Positions 32,643-42,942 of a stretch of 64,000 nt of DNA are shown piece after piece (the stretch's first letter is position 1; each line of letters begins with the position of its first letter). The stretch spans positions 1-64,000 of the forward strand of contig BDDD01001783.1 of the NCBI GenBank assembly GCA_001972305.1, given 5' to 3'. Under the pieces are notes generated by a model, which worked only from the letters and a program-made list of their open reading frames with translations, had not been told where the DNA came from and did no database searches. This DNA is from Cephalotus follicularis (lineage: Eukaryota > Streptophyta > Magnoliopsida > Oxalidales > Cephalotaceae). The position numbers were made by a program, and so were the translations under genes.

Positions 32643-34011
32643 TTTCTTCATCTTCCTCTTCTTCCTCCTTTGTCATTCTTTATTTTGTTACAAAATGAAA
32701 TTTCCAAAAATACATTGAATTTAAAGAATAGAATACAAATTAGAGGGAGACGAGATTCTATCCTAGAGAGGAAATAAAAGATAAGAAATATGGTGCTCGC
32801 AGGCAACCTTATTACAAACCAACAAACCATTAAAGTGATAAATAAAATTAAACATTGACAAAAGAAACCAAAAGTTAGGTGAAGTCCCTTAGACTACCAT
32901 CATGCATAAGACATTCAAAAATTATATCTAATATAAACTTTGAATAAACACAAGTAATTTCAATTTCCGGTGGCTAATCGAAATAATTTTCATTAGTGCG
33001 CCGATATTTCGATATAACTCCCACTAGATTAATTAAAATATAATTTCCCCTTGGTCTAAGAAAAAATAATTTTAGTTTTCAAAAAATTTCAAAAAACAGT
33101 GCGAGTACACATATGCACCCTGTGCGTGCAAGGGCCCGTGCGGCGGCGCTACGTGTCCTGCACGTGCTCTCTGTGTGTTCTGTACTTGCGTCATGTACCC
33201 AGCACTTGCTTGTTGCGTGCGTGCTACCTGCCCAGCACACATGCACTGCGTGCGCGTTGCCTGCGTGCACTGCACGTGCACGCTGCGTGCCCTGCAAGGG
33301 TGCGTTGGCTGCCTTCGCGTTACCTACATTGGTTGCTTGCGTGCGCGGTGTGCAACCAGTGCACTGGGTGCAACATGTGTAAAAAACTGTAGAAAAGTTC
33401 AATAGTAAAGTGTGCATGTTATGTGCATAAATATTATGTAGAAAGTGGCACATAAAACCTGCAGAAAACTAGCAAGAAAACTAGCAGGAAACTATGCGCG
33501 TTATGTGCATTCCGCACGCGAACTACAGGTCTAGGTGCGTTAAGTTTCTGCCCAGTATGCACGACTTCCATGCAGGCACAGCTGCCGCCATGCATGCAAC
33601 AACAGTTCTACTGCCCGCTCGCCTAATAGCTGGTAAATTCCTACAGGAAACTATATGTAGAAATGTTATGCATGTGTGCATTTAGCGCGCATCCACATGT
33701 AACACCTCGAAACTCAGTCCGTTGACCTTCTAAGGCCCTGTAAATGATCTGTAACTGTACTTAAGAGTATGTATTGTTGTCCATGTTACAAAAACAGCAC
33801 CCAATACATCCTTCTGGACACAAAAACAGTCCATTAGTTACTCTACAACACTAGTTTGCAAATTCTTCCAACCAACACACAAACACACTACCATAATCCA
33901 ATTGCATATTTATAAAACAACAAAGGGAGGGAATTAAACCTAATATACAGCCACATTAATCATTCCAAAACAGCCTAAAAAAAAAAAGTCAAATTGAAAT
34001 TAAAACAGATG
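32643..34011 (-). other. Leader of minus-strand Copia element 3, cut by the Gypsy insertion
   Basis: Read on the minus strand, the segment 32960-32650 matches the leader of Copia element 2 at 17110-17290 ('cttatgcatgatggtag', 'ggtttgtaataagg'), so this is non-coding leader between primer site and gag. A GC-rich block of 'tgcgtgc' words interrupts it (33100-33390). The leader stops at 32642, where the Gypsy 3' LTR ends. Its gag and pol are not seen on the far side of the Gypsy element, perhaps lost in the gap. Confidence 0.7.
33100..33390. repeat. GC-rich array of TGCGTGC / CCAGCAC words
   Basis: About 290 bases with some twenty short repeats of 'tgcgtgc', 'gcacgtgc', 'cctgc' and 'cccagca', in contrast to the AT-rich sequence on both sides. 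Spacing is irregular. It opens several overlapping frames on both strands which are compositional by-products. Confidence 0.65.
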
Positions 34012-34023
34012 GCTCTGATACCA
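34012..34023 (-). promoter_or_regulatory. Primer-binding site of Copia element 3
   Basis: The minus strand reads TGGTATCAGAGC, exact initiator-Met type, one base after the LTR end ...CTAACA. Confidence 0.93.
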
Positions 34024-34024
34024 C

Positions 34025-36196
34025 TGTTAGAAAACCGTTAGGGTTTCCCGTCGATTTTGGGTCAAGGATGCTAGCGTGTATAATTTTGATTTTTAAAACA
34101 TCCAAGACTCCAAGTCATGGAACATACTAACATCCCAGTACAAAAATCAATGTCCCAAGATCTCTGTTTAATATTCAATTGCACAAATAACTAGTCAAGC
34201 ATGTAAACACAAAACCGAATCTAATTCAGCATAAACACAATGAATAGAATTCATACCTACGTTGGAGGCTCCATCATCTTTGGCCTCCTCCTTCACACAG
34301 CATGATCTCCATCCGAATTGAGTTCCAAGCTTCTCCAAACTGGAAGCAACCTTCAGCTCCATGTCAATCTCCAAACTTGACCTCAATACACATTATTAAA
34401 GCTCTCGAGTTCATTCATTCTTGACACCAACAATGCTCACGGGTGTGCCCCAATACAACCACCATTGAAGTGCACCTCCAAAATTCATTTTCATGCTTCC
34501 ATAACATCATCAATGGCACATAATTTATTCCCAAATGGTGCACAAAACAGCACTATTTATTCACCATACACATGCACCAAATGTGCTAAAAAACTCACGG
34601 CAAAGTCACCAATACAACCTCCATCACCTAGCTCAAACCCTAATCCAGGGGCGAGAAAAGGTCAAGCAAATTCTCAAGGAAAGAATTTGCTCCACCCAAA
34701 GTCACCAGGGCTTTGGCAAGTGGAGAAGATGAGAGAATACGAGAGAGGAAGAAGAAAACTCCAAGCTTCATTTGTTTCCTCTCAAAACTGAACCCATGTA
34801 ATCTTCTTCTCTTCCATTTTTCTTCAAGGTTGGCAACCATTGCTTATTTTCTTCCATGTCTCTTTTCTTTTCCTTCAAGGGCCGAAGCTTCACTCTCACT
34901 TTTTCTTCAAGGGTGATTTCGGCCACCAAGAGCATGAAATGAAGTATACAAGTTGGTTTTGGCTTCTCTCATATGTTCCACCAAGTGCCACCATGTGAAA
35001 TGTGTAAGACACATGTCACTTGGCATGCCACCAAGTTACATGAGTCCTACACATGTCACTTTCCGATATTTCGGGTGGTACCCGAAAGTCCAGAATAAAT
35101 TCAGCAACTTCAGTAAATTACTGTAGCGCTCCTACCCACAGGTAAAATTACCGTAAATAGTCTCTGACTATTTTAACAACCCTAAAATCATGTTCAACAT
35201 ATTTCATGTGTGAAAATTAATCCCAGATTAATTTCCTGCACCGAACATCCATTCTTGACACATCATGTACTTTTTCCTATCAACGGTTATCGTGTACTAT
35301 AATCCTTAATCATCCCAGCTCCAACCACGACCTAGGGTAATGATAAGTGTTAGTTTTGCCTGATGCTTATACATCCGTAAACTCATTGCAACTATCGGTA
35401 GACTTTTCCGAAAACCTAGTTTCCAGTTCTCAAAACCTGCGCAGGTATTTTTCAGTCCATAATGAATACATAAAGTATAAAGCCTATCACCCTCGCTACA
35501 AGTGTGACGATTCCATCCTGCGTACTCGCCTACATTCATGCAGATTCAGTAAGGCCCAAAGATGGCCTGTTTTCCAGCATCGCGAGAGGACTGGGTAGGG
35601 CGGAGGTCAAAGCCAAACTTCCTCTACATAATATAGATCAGAAGCTCGGGTCTAAGGATCAGATAGGTCCTCTAAAGTCCTGCTAGGCACTAAGTGCCTA
35701 TACATCACTGCCACAGATAGGAATCACTACTGACACGGGATAGCGACCATCCAAATAGGGTTCCTATGGTGAGTCAGGCTCAGTGTAAATGCTCTCAGCA
35801 CTTACCCCGCATTAGCTTTAGGATTCCTCCTAAGTGGCAATGAGATACCCCACCCTCCAACTCGAGGGAGCAAGCATAACGTGGCAAGTCTAACCGGTTC
35901 ACTTATGCCCCATATAAGTGAACATTCGACGTGGAACTGTTTAGTTAAAAGGAGTCAGGGTGTCGTTATCATAGCCCCCAGTCCCGACATCCAACCCTTG
36001 ATGTGACTGTGCACTGTATGTTTAAGCAGATAATAAATTTAAACTACTTCGATGATGTGATAAAACACATACTGGATGCTAGTATAAATAACAGTATGCA
36101 CATATGTCACATAAATGGAATAAGACTGTTTTAACCCATAGATAATAATGACTACATCCAACCATCCAGTGGCTTGACGGGTCATCATCTCTAACA
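34025..36196 (-). repeat. 5' LTR of Copia element 3
   Basis: 2,172 bases on the minus strand from TGTTAGAGATGATGACCC (at 36196) to ...TTTCTAACA (at 34025). It is collinear with the family A LTRs (minus-strand 'tcaagggttggatgtcgg', 'gtgaaccggttagacttgcc', 'cagtagtgattcctat'). Since the primer site lies on its left, it is the 5' LTR and the element body extended to the left. Confidence 0.85.
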
Positions 36197-36279
36197 CAGT
36201 CTTTAACATACACGAGCCTAGAAAAGGATCCGTGAGAAAATCATTTGAAAAACATGCTTTGAAATCAGTTACGAAAAAA

Positions 36280-36945
36280 TTCCTGTCAAAGCAGCGACGC
36301 CTTAATCTTAAGCGATGATGCTTAGCGCTTAAGCGTCGTCTATTAAGCTTCAAACATCAGCGCTTTCGGACAAACCTTGAGACATTTTGAAAATTAGATT
36401 AAGCGGTGATGCTTAATATGGTTAATCACCGTACCTGATAAGCATGCATAACTGGCACCTTATTAGGTACAGTTACATAACCGTACCAAATAACTATACA
36501 TGATAATTAGGTACGGTTATTATAGGCCTGTATACCTCTAAGGCTCTAACCTGATAACTATGTATGCTTGTTAGGTAGGGTTATTACGGTTAATAACCCT
36601 ACCTAATAAGCCAACGTTATAGAACCGTACCTAATAATCTTGCATACATTATTAGGTACAGTGTTTTAGCTGTACCTAATAAGCATGCATAATTTTTATA
36701 TGAAATTGATCTAAAATAGTATAAGGTATGGTTGGTTATTTGGTACGGTTTTTTGTCGTACTTAATACTTATAGAGTACATTTTTTAACCATGCATAATT
36801 AATAAAATAAAAAAATAAAAAATTGTTATATCATAACGCACGGCTATTAACCGTACTTAAAGAAATTTTTAGGTATGGTTATTTAGCCGTACCTAAAAAA
36901 TGGGTACCTAAAAGTGTCTTTTTTTTTTGTATATGGGACGGTTAT
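36280..36945. repeat. Alternating inverted repeats, probable CACTA transposon end
   Basis: About eight copies of TTAGGTACGGTTATT and its complement AATAACCGTACCTAA alternate between about 36420 and 36900, with 'taagcatgcat' spacers. One pair is a perfect 16-base inverted repeat with a 4-base loop (36571-36586 and 36591-36606). The right edge, read on the minus strand, is CATATACAAAAAAAAAAGAC followed by ACTTTTAGGTACCC, close to the CACTACAA-A-rich termini of plant CACTA elements whose subterminal regions carry such repeats. No transposase frame is visible. A second palindromic set (aagcgatgatgctta, 36310-36420) lies to the left. Confidence 0.55.
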
Positions 36946-37623
36946 GTATATAGATTGTTAACTGCAACTGTTCACGCATATTGCCATGATATGCATTGAT
37001 ATATGTAATACATGTTAATATCATTAGCATGAGGTTGAGTTTCTGCAAAGCCTTTGGGCTGACCCATCCTTCAGGATAAGGCACTTTTTATTTTATTCAT
37101 ACACAGATGGATCATGAGTTAATGGTAATGGTCATGGATAGGGAGATTTGTGATGGCATAGATGCATAGAGCATAGATAGGATAGATGGTTCTCTCATGG
37201 ACTTTTATTCGTATAAGCTTGTGTTAAGGATAGTGAATTGTATGAATGTTAAGTATATTGAATGGACACGCACATATTTATACTTTAAAGTTTTAATTAC
37301 TTACGATTTTTCATTGCATAGAGTAGACTTTAACTGGTATCCAACATCAAGAATAGTTTACTAAATGAGTTTGGTTTACGTCTCGGATCTCCACTGAATC
37401 CGGGGTGTCACAACAAATCTCCTTGCTAAATATGACTTATCAAACACGCAACTCTAACCACTCAGTAGACCATAACATAAATACAATGCATGATACCCTA
37501 AACATGAATTTAATTTAAAATATTTTAAATAAAATTATGAAACTGTCAAGAGTTGGTTTTGGGTGAATAACAAACTTGTAATTGTGCTATGATAAGCATA
37601 ATCATTTTCTCCATTAATATATG
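36946..37623. other. Unassigned AT-rich sequence
   Basis: No coding frame, LTR edge or repeat that I can place. The phrase 'ccggggtgtcacaac' near 37398 resembles an LTR-end-like 'gtgtcacaac', but no partner is visible. Confidence 0.5.
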
Positions 37624-38161
37624 TGTTGATGCAGAAATCTTTCCTTCAACAATACCCCACGTGTAGGGGCTTGATTTGTTTGGAGAAACGCTGGAATCTG
37701 TCCGAGAAAGAGTGTTCTTTGGCTGGTTGGTAGTCCCTGCACAAGTAAAAGAGAGGTAGAAGGTCCAGGAGGTTGTTCTCCCGGGGGCACTCCGATGCTC
37801 TAGTTAGTGATTGCATAGAGAGTATTTTTTTTGGGTCCTTTGAGTGCTAAAATGACTGACCTTTGTATTGACTATTGAACTAGTATTTATAGACTTCCTA
37901 GTGACTGATGACCATCATATCAGGAGTCGGTTGCCCCTAGGGGAAAAGTGTCAGTGGTCCTGGCCTTTCCCTTGATCTCCTCCCCATTTGGTGGCTATGG
38001 CCGCAAGCCCATTAATGGATTGGAGGGCTGTGCCGGCATGCCAATCTCTTTTCCCACGTTGATGTGACGGCAGGCCACGTGCCCAAGCCCTAGCGCGACA
38101 TCTGTCACTCTTTCCTTGAGACGAGTGTCCTTATGCTTAAAAAATGATTGTTCCCATATCA
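37624..38161 (-). repeat. 3' LTR of the Tat-like element
   Basis: 538 bases; plus-strand TGTTGATGCAGAAATC to ...CCCATATCA. Nearly the same as 49713-50258, with scattered differences (for example 'ttctttggctgg' against 'ttcttgggctgg'). Confidence 0.93.
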
Positions 38162-38174
38162 TATGCCCCCCTGG
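38162..38174 (-). promoter_or_regulatory. Polypurine tract of the Tat-like element
   Basis: The minus strand reads CCAGGGGGGCATA directly before the 3' LTR start TGATATGGGAAC. Confidence 0.85.
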
Positions 38175-38216
38175 TCTTTCTTCTCTAGCACTGGCAAAGG
38201 AGGAGGAGCAGAGTTG

Positions 38217-38600
38217 AGAGCAGGAGCCTGGGCAGACTTGGGGACCCTTCCTGGGCTGACCAGGGGAAGGGAAAAGGCAGAGCTGAGGACCCCTCTTGGG
38301 CAGGCTTGGGGTCCCTTCATGAGCTGACCAGGAGAAGGGAAGAGGCAGAGCTGAGGACCCCTCCTGGGCAGGCTTGGGGACCCTTCCTAGGCTGACCAGA
38401 GGAAGGGAAAAGGCAGAGCTGAGGACCCCTCCTGGGCAGGGTTAGGGACCCTTCCTGGGCTAACCAGGGGAAAGGCAAAGGCAGAGCTGAGGACCCCTCC
38501 TCGGCAGGCTTGGGGACCCTTCCTGGGCTGACCAGGGGAAGGGAAAAGGGAGAGTTGAGGACCCCTCCTGGGCAGGCTTGGGGACCCCCCCTGGGTTAGG
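38217..38600. repeat. 68-bp minisatellite, five full units plus partial
   Basis: The word GAGGACCCCTC recurs at 38285, 38353, 38421, 38489 and 38557, exactly 68 bases apart each time. Units also contain 'ggcaggcttggggaccctt' and 'gggctgaccaggggaaggg'. 68 is not a multiple of three, so the long open minus-strand frames here do not repeat a peptide in register and are not taken as genes. It lies between the polypurine tract and the end of the antisense gene region. Confidence 0.95.
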
Positions 38601-38883
38601 CGAGCTTGGCCCAAACCTTATAACCCATGCCAACTGTTGATAAGATGGGGCACGACAGGTGTCGCTTCGAGCCACGCCCCCTCAATTAATACCCATCATT
38701 ACGCCGTAAATTTTGAAATTTAAACTTCTGACGCTTCGATGCCTACGCATGTCCCTTCGTGACTTAAACGTCTGACGCTTCGATGCCCGCGTATGACCCT
38801 TCGTTTATTGCTTCTGATTTGACAGGGGGATCTCCACTATTGAACGTACCTGGGATCTACGATCCAGATCCGTCCTTAGGGTC

Positions 38884-38891
38884 TTTAAATA
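38884..38891 (+). promoter_or_regulatory. Possible TATA box of the antisense gene
   Basis: TTTAAATA in 'gggtctttaaatatccc', 163 bases before the ATG at 39054. Position and sequence fit a promoter for the plus-strand gene, but nothing else supports it. Confidence 0.4.
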
Positions 38892-39053
38892 TCCCTTCTC
38901 CCCTTAAGGATCATCTTTACGCTTTCAGAAACCCTAAGACCAATAGATATCTCCAATCCTTTACTTTTCTTACCTTCAAACTTCGTCTTCTTCTTCGCTC
39001 AAGAACACAAGTGAACCCAGTTCCGTTTACCTCTTTTCTTGTCAAAGCTACCC

Positions 39054-41796
39054 ATGACCACTTCATCTTCCTCGTCCTCTCTCTCTGACAACCCCATGTC
39101 CAGGACGAAGAAAACCAAGAGATTTTTTAGGCGCCCTGAAGTGGTCGCCCGTGCGTCTACGGGGGTCACAGATGCTGTTCGTCCCCTCAACATGGAGGTG
39201 GAAATAGAGGCCTCCACCGCTGGGAACCCCGACGTTGAAGCCACGGGGGCCGGAGTTCAAGTCTTCCGGGCTGACTTTGAGGAGACCACCATGCGCCCAC
39301 ACAAATTGGCGCAACTGGTCAAGGAATACATCATTCCTGGTGGTCTGGATCAGGAGATCCCAGCTGACCCCAGGTCAGTTACTGTGAACTAGCCTGGGCA
39401 CTTTGTGGTGTTCCAAGATGCTTTGGAGCATGGGTTGAGGCTTCCGCTGTCGCCTTTCGTCGTCACCGTCCTCGGGCACTACCGGATCCATCCTTCGATG
39501 CTGCAAGCTCAATCCTGGGGGTTTATCTTTGGGTCAGCGTGCGCTACCTCAAGGCGAATGCAGTGCCCACCCTCGGTCTGTTCAAAGAGTTCCACACGTT
39601 GGTCTCCTCCCCAAAGAAGCGGGGCTTCTACTTCAAGTCACGCGTGGGTCGCTCTAGGCTGCTGGAGGAGAACACCAAGAAGGTCAAGCGCTGGAGGGAG
39701 AAGTACTTTCTGGTCAAGAACGTCCCCGGCTTTATCCCCTGCCCTTGGACAGATACGCTGGATACGGGCTGTTGAACCAGAGGTCTTTCCTGACCAGGGA
39801 AGAGACCGCAGACCTGAGGAGGCTCTCGGCCCTTGAGCCAGAGGATGTGCTGAAGGTAGTGTCCGAGGACCGCTTGCGGCGGCATGGGTTGAGCATGTCC
39901 ATGGGCCGTAGAACCAGGCTGGAGCTGGAAGCGGAGGAGGTGCCTACTGGGGTCGGCAGAGAGAGGGATCAGGACGGCCGTGGTGAAGCAGCTTCCCAGG
40001 CGGCCTCGCAGGGAGAGAGCCGTACTAAGCCTTCTCTGGGGCTACCCTCCTTTTTAAACTTGTGTTTAATCTTTTTTTAGCGTTCCTAACTACTTCTTTG
40101 TTTGTCTGTGCAGAGATGGCACGCAAGGATTCTGCCATGGACATGATCAGGGCTGGTCGTGAACAGGCCCGCTTTGCCGACCCTGGGACACAGAGGAAGG
40201 ATACTGAGAAAAGGCAGAGGGCCTTGGAGAAGTCGCGGAAGGCGGCGGAGAGGAGGGCGGCCAGGCAGGTTGAGGTGAGGGTCAGGCTGGATGAGCTGCC
40301 CCGGACCATATCCGAGGAGGCCAGGGCGGCCAGTGATGCGGAGGCCAGGGAGGCAAGGGCTGCGGCGGCCAGGGAGGCCAGGACTGCAGCGGCCATTGCA
40401 GCTAAGGCCAGGGAGGACAGGGCTGCAAAGGTTCGGGCTGCTGAGGAGGGGCGCGCCGCTGAGGCAGGGCGTAATGCTGAGGCCAGAGCTGTCAAAGAGG
40501 CCGAAGATGCTAGAGAGGTCCTGGCTTCCTCAACCAGGAAGCCCATGTCCGACGCAGAGCTCGGCCGTCCCTTGAAGAGGCAGCGGACGGAGAAGGGGAA
40601 GGCCCCTGGGGATGAAACTGTCGAAAGGCGCCTCTGTGACCTCGACCATCCCTACCCCGCTGCGGAGCTCGCGTAGGTGAGGGATATCCTGGGGGAGCTT
40701 GGGCGAGCTAGTGTTTGTTTGAGGACGTCGGGGGTCACCACGGAGCTGGGCTGGGCATACATGTTCCCCTACGAGGCGGGGCTGAGGGAGGAGTGGACGG
40801 CCGGACAGTTTTGGACCAAACTCTTCCAGTGCTGTCAGTGGGTAAGCACACTTGCCTTAACTTTCTTTTTTGAACTTGAACTTTTTCTAACCCTGCACTG
40901 ACGTTGTTTTCTTTTTTCCTCAGGTCATGGTCAACGCTTATCTCCTGATGGAGAGGACCGACCAAGAGACCAGCTTGAACGAGCAGCTCGGGGCTGAGAA
41001 TGCCGAGTTGAGCAGGTCTCTGGCCACGGTCCGCGCTCAGCTGGATAAAGTGTTGGGCGCCCAGGAGAGGCTGACGGCTGAGAAGGACAAAGCCATGGAG
41101 AACGCCCGGAGGGAGAGGGGGCTCAAGATCATGGTCGTGGAGCGGGCATCCAGGCTCGAGGGCAGGGTGGAGGCCCTAAGTAGCCAGCTAACCAAGTGCC
41201 AAGAGCTTGGTGACGCCAGGGTCAAAGCCGCTGCGGAGAGGGCCGTCTTGGACTTCAAGGCCTCAGCAGAGTTTCGAGACGCTATGGACTAGGCCGTGGA
41301 GCTCTACAAAGCTTCTGAGGACTTCAACCGCAAGGTCTTGAAGAAGTCATCGCCCAACTTTCGTCGAGGGTACTACACCTGTCGGAACATGGTCAAGTGC
41401 TTTCCGGATCTCCCGCTGGGCTCCTTTGTCTGTGTTCCTTCCGTGGCTGAGTACGACTTCATCCCCGAGGGTGTCGAAGAGGCCGAGGATGAGGCCTTCA
41501 GAGCCTTTGATGAGGAGCAAAGTCATGCTCAAGACCCCTGCTTGTCGCCCAATGGCCTTGACCTGGTCCCCTTCACTGCACCTGCTGAGGACGACAATCT
41601 TGGGGCCTTCGATGTCGAGCCTCTCTCTCGCGTCATTGTTGAGGAGCCTGCCCCCGAGCGGACAACCGAGGATGATCCGGCTCTTTCTCCTGGACCCCTC
41701 CTTGAGGACCCTCCTCCTCCTCCTCCCCTGACGGAAGAAGAAGCCCCTCCTCCTCCTCCGTCCATAGTAGACATCCCCTCAGGGGACGAGGCTTAG
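39054..41796 (+). pseudogene. Antisense gene of the Tat-like element, 'putative gypsy type transposon' domain and coiled coil
   Basis: The plus strand carries a gene-like unit opposite to gag-pol. Exon 1 (39054-about 40021) starts MTTSSSSSSLSDN, then FRADFEETTMRPHKLAQLV. A block with LRLPLSPFVVTVLGHYRIHP, SWGFIFG, PTLGLFKEFHTL, KKRGFYFKSR and KVKRWREKYFLVKN resembles the plant domain PF04195. Exon 2 (about 40114-40841) is Arg/Glu/Ala-rich. Exon 3 (40924-41796) has a coiled coil (LGAENAELSRSLATVRAQL) and an acidic, Pro-rich tail. Introns are suggested at about 40022-40113 and 40842-40923 (GTAAGC...TTCCTCAG). In-frame TAGs at 39390, 40674 and 41290 and a frameshift near 39536 disable it. Function in such elements is unknown. 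Confidence 0.78.
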
Positions 41797-41863
41797 GATA
41801 GGTTTTTATCTTTTTGTTTTGCCTTGTAATTTTTCTTTCCATAATGTAATCTTTACAACGATC

Positions 41864-41869
41864 AATAAA
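41864..41869 (+). terminator. Polyadenylation signal of the antisense gene
   Basis: AATAAA in 'gatcaataaaatgaag', 68 bases after the stop codon at 41796. A preceding 'ttttgccttgtaattttt' tract fits a plant far-upstream element. Confidence 0.6.
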
Positions 41870-41879
41870 ATGAAGTGTT

Positions 41880-42942
41880 TTTGTATTTCACTTGTTTATT
41901 TTATTTATACGCTTGACAACCTATAGAGTACTTAGGAAGTATCATGCTTTTTGACTCCGGGCTCTGCTCGCTTTGCGCGCTGTGCTTGAGCTTTTCTCGG
42001 GCATGCACTGTCCCCTTAGGACAAAGCATAAATAAAATAACAATCTTCAAACTTGATTACCTAAGCTTTGTAGTCCCCTTAGGACGCCCTGTTTCAAAGG
42101 CGCTTAGGCAAGGAGGCTTAGCCTTTACGAGTTCTGTTGTGTTCGTAGACTAAGCTTCTAGTCTGCCTGGACAAGTTCCTATGGGTTTGCCGAACAGGAT
42201 GTCGTCTGGTTCAGTATGTTGTGAGCCAGGTCGTCTGAGCTTGCAGTCCACGTAGGGACACTTGTATTAAAGTGCTTAGTACAACAAACTTGATTGTTGC
42301 GAGTTCCCATGGGTTCGCCTCTCAAGACACGACTTTAGGTCTGGTCGAACAAGTTCCTGTGGTGTTGCCGACCAGAGGGTGCTCCCTGGGGAGTCTTATT
42401 GCTTCCTTGGAAGTCTTTTTTTGTGATGCCCCCCTGGGGGGTCATTTTTGTGGTGCCCCCTGGGGGAGGCTTTGCAGCTCGGGTCGGTCGATCATAAGCT
42501 GAGGTCTGGTAGAGTCCTGGGGTGTTGGTGCCTGGGCCTGCTCACGGGCGTTAAGGAAGAGTAAGGAGTTTGCCTTAGTTTTGCCCGTGCCCCCGACCTC
42601 GGACTAGCCCGATCCTTGGAGATGTTTTGTTAGGTGGGCCCCGGCAGAACCCTTGGGTACCTGGCCAGGGTGAGATTCCGTCTCCTTAACGTTGGTTGAT
42701 CACTTGGGGGACCTCGAGTGGTTTCCCTTGCTTGGCGTTATTTGATATGCCCCCTGGGGGGTCTTTTTGGTGCTCCCCTGGTGGGGAGGCTTTTTAGGGA
42801 GAGTATCGGCGGCTGTTCAGATGTTTAAGGACATGAACAATGGTCCTCCGGTCCCTTACAAACTTGGAACTATAGCCTTGAACACAATTTTTGAAGAAAA
42901 ATTCAGTTTTATTTCCTCTTTGAATTTTTTTACATTTGACAA
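41880..42942. other. Spacer between antisense gene and integrase
   Basis: No credible coding frame. It contains repeated short phrases such as 'gccccctggggggtc' (about 42428, 42448, 42750) and 'cccttaggac' (about 42011, 42070). Confidence 0.55.

Noticed and set aside
33099-33405. Overlapping Cys/Ala/His-rich frames on both strands
   Set aside because: By-products of the GC-rich TGCGTGC words; no conserved domain and no plausible gene context.
38217-38600. Regularly spaced repeats as a possible CRISPR array
   Set aside because: The whole 68-bp unit is repeated, without unique spacers, in a plant retrotransposon; this is a minisatellite.
38387-38675. Pro/Gly-rich open frames over the 68-bp repeat
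   Set aside because: The period is not a multiple of three and no start context or homology is seen; the frames come from stop-free repeat composition.
40025-40546. 173-codon minus-strand frame rich in Ala and Ser
   Set aside because: It is the complement of the Arg/Glu/Ala-rich exon 2 of the antisense gene, whose low complexity keeps the other strand open.
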